Made by a program: the position numbers and the translations under genes | Shown here: piece by piece, positions 53,140 to 64,000 of the stretch | Numbering within the stretch: position 1 is the first letter of the stretch | How the letters are laid out: every line of letters begins with the position of its first letter | Source of the DNA: Stratiolaelaps scimitus | Lineage: Eukaryota > Arthropoda > Arachnida > Mesostigmata > Laelapidae | Assembly (NCBI GenBank): GCA_019614645.1 | Contig: JABWDB010000011.1 | Span: forward strand, 5,629,501-5,693,500 | DNA: 64,000 nucleotides | Direction of reading: 5' to 3' | The notes under the pieces: generated by a model | The model's database searches: none | Told to the model about the DNA's origin: nothing | The model's input: the letters and a program-made list of their open reading frames with translations, nothing else

Positions 53140-53145
53140 TTTATT
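53140..53145 (-). promoter_or_regulatory. Likely polyadenylation signal of gene E
   Basis: An AATAAA hexamer on the minus strand lies about 115 nt past the gene E stop in the tail exon. The spacing suits a 3' untranslated region. It also mildly supports the tail exon as the true end of the gene. Confidence 0.45.
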
Positions 53146-53258
53146 GCACAGGCGCAGAGCGGTCACGGGAACAGGTCTGAGTTTAGGTGAGGGTGGTCAA
53201 TTGACAAGTGCGCCTAGGTATAGGATAGGATTTTACTGTGTGCGCGGTCACGTTCTAC

Positions 53259-56200
53259 TTAAATATCTGGGAAATATGACATTTCGTCGATTTTTTCGTC
53301 TCGAACGAATGTCATAGCTATTTTCAAGGAACGTAAGAACTGTCAGGTCGGATCAGCAAAATCTCTCATTAGCAAAATATATGAGGCAGATTTACGACGT
53401 AGCCGCGGAGCCGGAATTAAATGTGTCACACAATACAACTCCCTCTCTCTCTCTCCCTTCGCTATCTACATATTATGATACAAGCACAGCACCCCAGCTT
53501 AGCACGAAAGGAGACTGACTACATAGCTTCATTAGAAATAATCAGCCTAAACAGTATATTATTTGTAATAATAATAATAATAATGATCCTTTGAAATCTA
53601 AGCCGACGTTACCCCGAGACGAGTGTCGCGGTTTGTTCCGATGCTGGTCGTGAACGCCGCTACCAGGGTCGTGTTATCGGCACTGATATGATAGATGCCT
53701 CTTCGCGATCCAGCCTCGCTCGCTGCCCGCGCCTGGGCCTCGTCACTATACTTCATCTTGAACAGGTCACGTAGGTATTCGCCATTCTGCCGTCTCCACA
53801 GCTTCACAGTGCCGTCGTACGATGCGCTGATGATGAAGTTCGCGTTCATCTGGACGGACGACACCGGCGCTGTGTGTCCAGAAAGCCGGTGCATCAGAAG
53901 ACCATACTCGATATCCCACACGATCAGTGTACAATCGGCGTTCGCTGATACAAGCATGTTGCCACTGAGAACCAGCGCTCGGGTAAGGCCCGAATGACCT
54001 TCGAGAATGTGTATACATTGGCCGTTCAGGTCCCAAACGCGAATCGACTTATCAAGACTGCCTGATACAATACGACGGTCGTCGAACTCGAGCGAGTAGA
54101 CGATGTCCTCGTGGCCCTGAAGCGTGGTCACGCAGCCGTCTTGGTCTTTGCGCCAAACTTTTATCAGCCGATCGTGGCTGCCGGATACAATCATTCCGCC
54201 ATTCTTGCTGAGGCGGACACAGTTGATCTCACCTGTATGGCCGGTTTCACCAGCGAACACTCGCAGACACTCGCCCGTAGCGTGATTCCAGAGTCGAACT
54301 GAATTGTCTCGAGAACCGGAGGCCACCCTGAAATTGGGGGGCGGAGGGGCACGAATGGAGGAACGATGTATAATTAGATGACTGGACTGCAATCGGCCAT
54401 CGCTGTGGCGCTTGACGAATAACACCCGAACTCTCTTGTCTATAGTTCTAACCTGTGTGCGCCAGCATTGAGATCATTTACTACTATGACTCGGGCTATT
54501 ATCAACCTCTTGAAAATTGTCACCAGTTGGCTACGCAGCCAAGCTACCGTTTTCCAACCTGGGACAACACATCAACTTCGATAGAAAAGCTGTCAGCTTT
54601 AGTTTAGATTACACGGTACAGGTACATTTCGGCATCTCGTCGTCTCAACTATTACTATATTTGTTACATGGATGGCCTTAGCCGACCCCCAGAGGACTCC
54701 CATTATTCGCAATAGGCTGCAGCTTATACTTTTCCTTATCCTGTAATAATAATAATATAATGAGTTTTGCCCCCTGTTGGAGAAGGCGAAAAATTCGGCT
54801 GGATTCCGGGTCAGTGGGCCAAAGTTCCGAATTGCATCTCCCCAGCCGGTCACAGCTAAGAAGAGACCTCATTGACCATTCTGCTCATTGGGCAGTAGCC
54901 GTTCATCATGTCATGCTCTCGATTGCCTATCTAGTAGCAATCGATTCGTGCCGTGGTAGCTAACCAGAACCTTGCCCCATCTAAACTAGTCCGTGGTCGT
55001 TACCGCTGAATACGGCACTTTACACGTACGGCACGCCGCAGGAAGTGCGAACAGCTCAGCTTGGGCTCGTGTTCAGCGCGCGTTGCGTACTTTCTAAGGC
55101 AGATCCGTTTCAGCGGCAATGACCGTCGGCGATCTCCAGCATCGACGCCACCGTCTCAAATATCTCATCTACACGTCGGTTGAATCTATAATACAAACCA
55201 ATCCTTGTGCACATCGAGGCATTTTACGGTCTGCTCGTGGCCGACAAGCGTACGAACGCATTGGCCTGTTTCGAGCATCCACACCTTGAGCGTGGCGTCG
55301 AGTGAGCCGGAAATGGCGATCGTTTTCTTCAGCTGCGCACACCACACTTGGTCCGTGTGCCCCTCGAGCGTGTGAAGAAGCTCACCTGCGAGCCACAGAG
55401 AAATTGTGCCTCTCATCATTATCATTGAGAAGGTCGCACGTGCAAATGATATAAAACGTTTCCAAGTCGTTCTCGCAGCGGTTAGGCTCGATGTTGGTTC
55501 ACCAGCACCGACCACAGGCGATACCCACGACCAGCATAGAGCGTATCGCTATCGCAATTATGTAATGAATTCATGAATTCGCTTACCGGTCGTGGCGTTG
55601 TATAGTCGCAGTGTGTGGTCCGAGCTGCCGGTCAACACTCGGTTGTTAACGAAACTCAAGCAGTTAATGTCCTCGCTGCCATGACAATCGATGATGCGGT
55701 GGCTCGGCTCGGCCAACAGTCGCCAATTCCAGTTGACAGCGTACCGCGTCCTGATGAACGCCCTCCGCCACATGTCGGGCACCCCGTCCTGCTCGCCGAT
55801 GAAATACGATGTAGGGAACAGCGGCAAGATGCGCGCTTCATTCAAGTGTCAACAGCAAGCGTCTGTCTCACCGATATTACGTGCAAGGTTCGTCACGAGA
55901 TAACAATCGTCTCTAGGACGATATCTACGTCTGTCGCCCGAGAGCGACGCAACCGGCCGCAGAGGGATAGTATATAATAAAAGTGAGAAAAAGGCGGCGG
56001 AAGCACCAAGCGAACCTCCGAAAATAAAAAAAATAATATATATAATAATAATAATAAATAATAAAAAAAAGCTTCGAACCTCCCAAAATCATAACTTCAC
56101 GCAGCCCCGAGCGATGGATGGTTGAGTGACCCTTCGAAACGCACTGACGCAAAGCTCCTTAATCTAAGGGCTTTTGGCTAGACATGGGACATTCTGTGGC

Positions 56201-58054
56201 TGTTTCGTAAACAGCCACACAAAGTTAGTTAAAGAACGGATACTTCCTCTAACCCCGCCTGTCGCGGATAAGTAATTCTTTGACGGTCACGTCCCTGATC
56301 GGGTCGGAAAAATTCGTCCGCCGATCACATGTCCGAGAACGCTGACATCGTTGCGGGACCAGCTTCAGTTAACAAAACAAAAACCCCATGCGGGCGCCAT
56401 GCTCGAGTGTCGCCTTTGATCAACTAAGGTGATCGTTAATTAAAGTGAACCTCGAAACGATTCGGCGACTGCCCTGATCACTGATTGGGGAGTCGCAAAT
56501 GAGAGGGAGCGACGGCGAACAGGTGACATATTTTATACTGATACGCTGTAAGCTAGCAACCAAACGAGCCTAAAGGTACGAGGAAATCTTACTGACAGCA
56601 CGCCGTTCTCGTGGCACCTTGATCTTTAGCTCACGACATCTTGTTTTCCAGTAACGGTCGTTGTCGTCGGTGAGGAGATACTGCACATCACGATCGCCCG
56701 GATCAAAGTAATTAATCACTAATGAAGCCACCTCGACTGGTAGGTAGCATACGAACGCCGGACGGCACTTCCGTAGGGTGATCAGCAGATAGCGCAGTTG
56801 GGCCAAACTGCACGACGCCATCAGAGCGGTCAGTGCATTGGCTTGCATCGCCTGGTCGCTAACGACATCGGGAAACAGGTTAGGACGCGGAGATACGCAG
56901 TCATCTTTACTACGACAACACGGATTTCCCGACCTTCGTCTGTCACACACTGAATTTAAGCAGTAGGAATGTACCCGTATTTGTAGGAATAATGGGCTGT
57001 TTGTAAATGATGAATGAGTGCTTAGCGGTAGCATTTCGTCGGACATTTAACAGTGAAGAAATTAGAGCGAACACAAAGCGAAAACAGACCGTAGCAAAAA
57101 TTAGGTATTAGGTCGGTAATTAGGTTTTTTTTTATAACGGGGAGGCTTTTAACCCAAGGGGTTACGAGCCCTCGGTATGGTATCAATTTCGAAAAATAAC
57201 ATAATCAAATTTAACACTCACAAATTCTTAAACTCCTCTAGCCATTGCAGCAGATTGAAATCGTAATGATCAAACAGCCCAATACTGCGTCGGTTGTCGA
57301 GGATTCGATCTGCTCGAAACCAGCCCTGTCCGTACCACGATGATCTGGCGTCATTCGCGACATCCTGAATTCGGGGCACTATGATTGGGCGGTTCGCTTC
57401 GTCAGGGTCCATCATTCCGACAGCTGTAGCTCCAAGTTGACCAGTCCTTTGTGGGACCTCGGGTTGGCCTACAGAAACTCCCGAGGTCTGAGATCCTCCA
57501 TCACCGACCGGGTCGCTAGCAGCACTGGGGACTCGAGCGTCCTCACTACTAACTTCTCCAGCAGGAGTCGACCCCGACCTTGCCGACTCGGTCCCCGCCG
57601 ACGGCCCCCCCTCAGACCCCGATAGCGATCTCGCCTGGTCTGAGTCAGGCACCCCCGACGAGTCCAACACCGTCTGATCTTCAGCTGATCCTTCGGCAAA
57701 CTGTTCATCTCGACCCTCTCGGTCGTCAGAGGATGTCCGTCGATCGTCAGCTTCGTGCTTCGCGTTCGCTTGATCAGCTTGAGCTGTATCTTGAACATCC
57801 TCGATAATCTCTGGCTCCGTCCGGTATAACTCATCATCATCATCGTCATCGCGCTCCTGCGACCTCGGGTTCCCGCGACCGCGAAGAAAAACGTAAGCGC
57901 ACTTCTCCGCCTGGAACAACAGTAGGTTCAACCGCAATGAATAGGCAGGTTCCAATGCCACAAACGTAAGGGTGTGTTAAACATTCGCTAAACAGGGATC
58001 GCTACAAACCTCGGCTCGCGCGGACCGGTGACGCTTCACAGGCTTAGCAGCCAT
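53259..58054 (-). CDS. Gene E: FBXW7/Archipelago-like F-box/WD40 protein, most conserved copy
   Basis: Seven exons: 58054-58010, 57910-57222, 56858-56593, 55835-55587, 55385-55199, 54327-53613, 53339-53259; 2232 nt, 743 aa. Exon 1 is basic (MAAKPVKRHRSARAE), followed by a 230-residue acidic, Ser/Gly-rich region ending LLQWLEEF. Next come a D-domain-like segment, an F-box at about residues 281-325 (YLPVEVASLVINYF), the linker W-R-R-A-F-I-R, and eight WD repeats at about 385-715 with textbook motifs (SGSLDATLKVW, SGSRDNSVRLW, SGSLDKSIRVWDL, SASYDGTVKLW). FBXW7 binds phosphodegrons through three arginines; here the aligned positions look like Lys, Arg and Asn. The tail exon (FLRSLKIAMTF, 26 residues) is supported by place and phase, but its donor, GTAACG, is weak. 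Without it the protein ends four residues later (VTSA). The intron after the F-box has phase 1 instead of 0. Confidence 0.88.
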
Positions 58055-61000
58055 GGAGTCGGTGTTACGGCAGGTCGAGACCGTCGAACTATGCACAAGT
58101 GTTCGCAACTATGCACATCAGCAATATTGAATGAAAATCTCGCTCAACGTCGTTCACGCTAGCTCAGTATCCAATGTGCCGGGTGGCGGGCGGAAAAGAC
58201 CAGTCCAATTTCCCGTATTCGCTTCGTTATTCGTCATGGATCATTCGCGCACAGATTTCGGCATCGAAATTTCGGGGGAAACTCCCCTGTTTCGGGTGGT
58301 CAAGCTGGCGGAGTCGGTGCCTGACGCGCCTGAAGAGGAATTATGACAGGGCTTGGCCTGCTCATCGACCTGACGTGTGTGCGCCATAGTCATGATTCAC
58401 TTCTCGTAATTAACGCTCATAGGGATAACAGGCACCGAGATATGTCTTATGGGAGTCGTATGGGTGCCGTTTAGCCGCAGAGGAATATGAAATCGCCTTC
58501 CTCGGGACATTGTCGACTTCACCCCCCCCCCCATAATCCCTAGAAATAATAATTGCTAACTACTGTATGTTTGAATAAATCACAGAGTATCTATTGCATC
58601 TTAGTTAATATCGTCATTAGGACTTTTCCACGGACGAGTCGGCTGGCCGTATCATGGTACGCGGTCTGCAGAATGTTTCATCCGCGAGTCGTCACTGCTA
58701 AAGTTGACCCATACGTAATCACTAGCAAACCATTATTGCTTGGCAACATTGAATGGCAAGCGAGACTGTTGCCATTTTTCCAAAGGCCAACATATATGTT
58801 GCGAGACGGAGAGGGCTAATCTTCGTAGGAAAGGTCTTCGCACAGATAAGGCAGACAACCTAATTTCTACTCTGCCCTCAGCGTCCGCCTCTGCCCGCCG
58901 TCAGTTGCTTATTGAAATCTGCCCGATGGCCCTTAGCGAGGGAAGGACACGATGGCACGCGGCTGTCGGCCGCTGAGACTACTGTTACTATCACTTCATT
59001 CAAGTAACATCACGTACAATTGTGTTTCGTGTAAACGTTTACGTGGTATATTAACCGTCTCGTTGTATCAATCGACAACTGCATCGAACAACTGCGTTAA
59101 GATTCAGATTCGTATCTACCGGTGCTGCTGCCGGTAGGCAGAGACCAGCACTTTCGGTAGATCGACTCGCCCCACAACTAAATGAAATGTTTTTCTCGGG
59201 GGTACCATGACCCCCCCCCCCCAGCCTTCAAAAATTTAGCCCATCCACGGAACGGCTCTCCGCATTGCTTACTTTAAAAACAAATATCCAACGGTGGGGA
59301 CCGATCCCTCTCTATGTGTGCAGCCATGTGCGTGTCGGACCTCCCGTTGCAAGACAGGTGCACCCGAATGCCCCGCCACGCCACCCGGAACTCGCATAAC
59401 ACCCACAGCTGGTCGTTAGCCAGCGCTCCATATATACATAGACTGAAGTAAAAAAAAATCACTATGACACGCTTGCGCAAACGTGGCAATAGAATCATAA
59501 TTAGTTGTTATGCCAGGGGGCAAGGCATTGAAAGATAGACGCACAAAATTGAAAGTTGCACTTAAAAGACAATGCTAATTGTAGGTGCTCGTGCAAATGC
59601 AATAATGGCCAACGATAAGAATCAGAGAGGTTCATCTATTTACAGTGACTGGCACTTTTGATACGGACTCGTAGTACTAGTGTTGACGTGGTGAAAATGG
59701 TATTCGAACGCTCCCATGAGAGCTGGGATGAGTCTGATCTTGGACGCGTATCTCATTACGCGAAGTTACCTCAGTTAATCAGCGCGATGGCTTGGACGGC
59801 TAAGTCTCTGGTTATCGGAAGCCAGAGACCGCAGGTTCGAGCCGCGCTGCGTGGTGACGTATAAGAGAGCTTAAGCATTGTAACAATTGCAGCTCCTTTA
59901 ATAGACCAATAAAACCTTTACCTTTATCTTAATAGTCGCCACGTCGCACAGCGAATCGGAACTAGTGTAATCCCGTACGCCGAAGTTTTGTCGTTGAACG
60001 TGTGCAAAATAAGGTGCTGGCCGTGTTATTCTCATAGATGAGAGGATAAATCACCTTCGAGTACATCCGTTAACGGCCATTTACCCATCGAACGTCACCG
60101 AAACGCCTGGGCCGCCAAAACGAAGCGACCCGAGACTCGATGATCACATTCATTGAGCAAAATAATCGCTAAAATTAAACACACGACTAATTTGAAGATC
60201 GTTGACGTTTTTGCCTCGCAAGAAATTCACTGGTTGTCAAGGGTGATAACCAACTCGTAAAGATTCCACAAAGCGTCGGACAGCAGGATTTGAATCCAAA
60301 CCAAAATGCAATACAATATAAGCGCTTCTCAATTAATATTAATAGCCAAATGGGGACGGTGGGGGTGGTGTATGTAATTAAATGATAACGTCAATACTTC
60401 TCATTATTATTGTGTCAAGTCGCAGCATCGACGCATCGCGCGCACCAGCCGTCTCCAGCCGAATTTATTATTCATCATGATTTCTGCGCTCAGGTTGCGC
60501 GCCACCTCGATTTCGCCTGTGGGGTACCGCTTCATGAGTGATTTTCGCGATATCATCACCGATATCAGGACCCTCGTGGAGATCGGTTACGGGCCTGAGG
60601 ACAACGAGATCTAACTGGGCACATTGCATCCGACAGAAACGGTATGATATATTTTTATATATGTATATCATACCGTATACCTGGTCATATTGTATATATG
60701 CATACTCGAACGTTATCGAGTATCAGCGCAACCGCGATTGAAGGTACCACCCACATGTGTCTCTGTGTGTGTGTGTAAATTGGTATTATATTTGTATTAT
60801 GTTGTTTAATTCTTTATGATTAACTACCTGACAAAGGTGAGTAAATGATAAATGTATGCATCCAACAATTACTCTACGAAGAAATCATTCCCGACACCTG
60901 TTTGAGGGCATTGGAGGAGCTCTTATTCAGATAAGAGCGCCATATGACAGAGCAAAATAAGAATCTAAGCACAACCAGACCATGTCATATAAAGTCACAT

Positions 61001-61915
61001 AGAATTCAGCTTTTCTTTGAGAGCAAAACAATGAAAACCATTGCCACAGGTGGTAGCCTTTGCAGCCGGGCGACGTTAGCCCACATGCGAATCGCAATCC
61101 AATAAAGGGCAGAGAACAACACCGAGATCTCGAGACCGTGTGCACTCTGGAGACGGCCAAAGGCCGTTTAAGGTTTCTAAACCGAATCAACGTTGGGATG
61201 ACGATACAACTGCACACCTAAGCCCGGGTGATCAGCGTGCCGTTGCGCCGATGAGCAACACTCTGCCACGGCGTTAATTACCGCCCTGCCTATTAATGAG
61301 AGCGAATTCCGCTCACGGGAATGACGAGTTTAGATGAGTGAATGATTACGAGACGTTTTTTTTTTTATTATTGTGAGTATTATAATTATTATTATTATTA
61401 TAATCATCGCAACGTCGACAATGGTAGTAATCATGATTTGGTTCAAAATAACGCCACAACTGTCGGATCAGCTTATTTACAATGCAATCCTTACGACATT
61501 TACATACAATTGACACCTTACAATTTATAGGGATGATACGAATGGGGTGACAATATATATATATATATTATAAGTACATGAATAATTATAATGTATATGA
61601 CGATATCTACGTTAACTTATGACATCGTGCGCATGATGATGGGAAGGCCTGATTTGATTGATTCATCGATTCCGGTGAGAAGTATCAGCAGCGCTGTGTC
61701 CCCTATCGAAAGTCGCCATTTACGAGGCGACTGTAATACTTGCCTCGTCGAAGACGGTCAGGGAAAGCTGGATTGGTCTTTAGCTTCTTGCTCAGGTAGA
61801 CCACTTTGGCAGCCATCTCTGTGGAAATCACCACCAGCAAGTTCGACACACAAACGTGTATTTTAAGACGCACCATCATAGTCAATATCCGACATAGACT
61901 TAAACTCATATCTAG

Positions 61916-61947
<32 letters not shown>

Positions 61948-61984
61948 AAATATATATATTATATATATATAAATATATATATAT

Positions 61985-62020
<36 letters not shown>

Positions 62021-62895
62021 GTGACGATTTCTTCAAACATACAGTAATTAGGAATTGTTTCTAGGGATTATGCGGGGGGGAGGATTAGCTGGGACCGGGG
62101 GGCCATATATATATACATACATATATATATATATATATATACTACATGGCGAAGACGAACACTAACTACGCTTAATAAACGTCTACGCCCGTGAGTTACG
62201 CTTCAACGGCCGCTTTCATCAAGGCATCGCGATGAACGAACACATGTTGAACACATCTATGTACATATGTGTGTGTGTGCATGTAGACTATGGGTTGCTT
62301 TTAAAGGCGGCGATAACGGATAGTGAACAATTGACATTTGTTAAGCTGAGCTAGAAAGTCCTCTGTGCACGTTGCAGTGTAGACGTGACAGTCACGCGGA
62401 CTCGTTTCTACTCGTCGCTGCGTTACGTGTTCGAAGTAAGTCGATGGGAAGTAAAGTGTTCTATATTGTAATGGTTAAGAGGAATCAATGAGAGGCAATG
62501 ACAGCAAGCAAATGTTCAACATGTCCTTTGGATCACGTCAGTGCTTTCTGTTAGTGCAAGCGTAATAGGTAATCTCAGAAGGACGCCGGTGGCTCGGAGC
62601 ACCAGATCAGGGACGGACGATGAACAAGGAAAACGCCTCGGATGTTGGTGTCTCATGCAGGCGATGTCGTTAATCGGTTTTTATGCACGCGCTTTCGAAG
62701 GCGTGCTTCCATGAAAAGTTGAAAGGCGACCCCGTCGGGCGGGCGACACCCCACCGTTCGAAACGTCGCCGTAGAGAGCTATAGAGATACTGGAAATCTT
62801 GTTATATGTATATCTACAATGCGGTGAGGCGTCCCTCAAGGATCAGGGTCGTCGACTACGAGACGGTTGCCCGGCGATCCTCTGAACAAACTCAC
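58055..62895. other. Gap between gene E and candidate gene F
   Basis: It holds a SINE-A copy, two TCTAGGGATTAT repeat copies (58533-58568 and 62041-62072), (TA)n tracts and C/G runs. Two weak minus-strand exon candidates are noted: 61818-61744 and a tail-like frame ending near 60480 (starts LDLVVLRPV). No WD40 exon was found. Confidence 0.45.
59781..59924 (+). mobile_element. SINE-A copy with tRNA-like head
   Basis: The head (59781-59848) has a GATGGCTTGGACGGCTAAG A-box region, a B box GGTTCGAGCC, complementary ends (AGCGCG/CGCGCT) and a 7-bp anticodon-like stem, but no good T stem, so it is not a working tRNA. The tail runs CGTATAAGAGAGCTTAAGCA to CCAATAAAACCTTTACC and is shared with the copies at 10695, 23525 and 23812. 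Confidence 0.75.
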
Positions 62896-63653
62896 CGACG
62901 AAATCATCCCAGGTGGTGAAGTCGTGCTCAGAGATAATCTTGTCAATCCGGCCCTGTGCTGCGGGAATCAGTACCGCGGTTGGCGCAGAGTTCGCGTCCG
63001 CTTCTAAAACAAGACAAGACGACAACAACGACGACGACAACAGCAACAACAACAGCATGTGCATTAAGAACATGACGGTAACGGCGGCAATGCAATATAT
63101 CTGTGGTGATTTATAAAACGCACTCAACGTTTGGTTGTGACGATCATTTGGCCATCGCCCATTTATGGCCATGCCACACAGCAGATAACATGAGACACTT
63201 GATAATTGAACGAAGTTGGATGCCTCCTCACAAAAACGCACAAGCGAGCGTTTGTTTGCTCTTCAAGTGCAAGCAAATGAACGAGGCCTATGTCTCGGCC
63301 CACTGTTGGTTGAGTGAGGCCCATATTCCTACTGATATTTTCTATTCCCACGATTAATCTGACATCTGGCTCTGACGGGCGATCGCTGAGCGATTGCCGT
63401 CGATCTCATTACCAGATGCATTTGCTCCCAGACCAGTGACGCCTGCTGCAGCAGGGGCGCCCGACGTGGACGGTTGTCGATCATTAGGCACCGCCTGCAT
63501 CACCGCCTCTCCGCTCGTCGTATTGGGCGGACGTTGGCCATCGTCGGTGGGCTCAGGCCGAAAGCATTGGCCCGCTGTCTTACGTCGATTGGCCCCTCGA
63601 TCCTTTTCCAGACGCTGCGATAATCTCTTAGTAGGCTCCTGTTTGTCGGTTGC
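62896..63653 (-). CDS. Gene F: partial candidate, possible sixth paralog N-terminus
   Basis: Two exons are supported: 63653-63413 and 63003-62896 (or 62892). The first follows a strong acceptor (CCGCCCCAG) and encodes about 80 polar residues rich in Gln, Arg, Ser and Gly (starts ATDKQEPTKRL). Its GTAATG donor leaves phase 1, which joins a TTTTAG acceptor to give EADANSAPTAV and then DFTTWDDFVG before GTGAGT or GTTTGT. A low-complexity N-terminal exon followed by a short exon ending in a Trp motif resembles genes A, B and E. A third exon may be 61818-61744 (MAAKVVYLSKKLK), with a GC donor. No WD40 exon was found between here and gene E, so this may be a truncated copy or a different gene. The first exon probably lies beyond the window edge. 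Confidence 0.45.
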
Positions 63654-64000
63654 CTGGGGCGGGATCGAATGAGAGGAGCCAGCAAGGCACGTGCAATGCG
63701 TGATGTATTAAGTTACGAAAACACAAATATAACGTGGATAATTAATCGATCCCCCGGTGGCGATCTGAACTCGTAGCTGCGAATATATGGTCGCTGATTG
63801 TATTCGGCATATTTGAGATATTCGAATGATGTGTTGACAATTCTGAGAACGCATTAGTACGAGGGCAGCAATGACATCGAGTGCAGCGAAACAGGGCTAA
63901 CAGCCAACGAATTCGCGCACAGCAGAACTAGCACATTGTGCTATTAAATAGAGTTATCAGTATTATGTAGAGGTCTATCGAGGTGCGTTTCGATTTTGTC

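Noticed and set aside
59781..59848. Functional tRNA gene
   Set aside because: A and B boxes are present but the T stem does not pair and the piece is joined to a repeated SINE tail.
60474..60640. Terminal or F-box exon of gene F
   Set aside because: One frame looks tail-like (LDLVVLRPV) and another ends with WRRLVRAM, but they need a frame change and no WD40 exon links them; too weak to annotate.

Overview
This is a eukaryotic nuclear window. Genes are split by many introns, splice sites are canonical, non-LTR retrotransposon and SINE fragments are common, and (TA)n microsatellites and long G/C homopolymers are dense. It shows no operons or bacterial signals. Repeat content and gene type would fit an arthropod, perhaps a mite-like chelicerate. 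That placement is a guess from general features.

The main content is a head-to-tail array of at least five genes on the minus strand, called here A to E from left to right. All encode SCF-type F-box/WD40 proteins related to FBXW7/Archipelago. I rebuilt spliced models by hand from reading frame, splice consensus and comparison among the five paralogs. Gene A is 5996-10407 (639 aa), B 15499-22857 (about 620 aa, last exon tentative), C 27639-33477 (5' end unresolved), D 39633-48821 (603 aa) and E 53259-58054 (743 aa). Each has a short basic first exon (not settled in C), a charged spacer ending in a Trp-Leu motif in most copies, an exon with a D-domain-like segment and the F-box, a linker with the W-[KR]-x-x-[YF] motif, a WD40 propeller split over three exons, and a final tail exon. 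Intron phases agree wherever a position is shared, apart from a one-base shift in E after the F-box. A sixth, partial and unproven candidate (F) runs off the right end at 62896-63653.

E has the clearest WD40 signatures. A to D are strongly diverged and have lost the residue that aligns with one of the FBXW7 phosphodegron arginines. The tail exons start alike but then differ completely: A has a 21-bp minisatellite coding heptads, B an acidic tail, C a short Pro-Arg repeat, and D and E unrelated charged tails. The inference is a lineage-specific expansion of ubiquitin-ligase substrate receptors whose target-binding surface and tails are changing quickly.

Layout: 1-5995 has no confident gene but holds a plus-strand LINE 3' end and CAG/GCT repeats. 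Gaps between genes hold two minus-strand LINE fragments (38041-38888 and 50402-51955), several tRNA-derived SINE families and (TA)n tracts. Introns carry an 81-bp tandem repeat (gene C), a 0.5-kb foldback element (gene D) and several long perfect hairpins.
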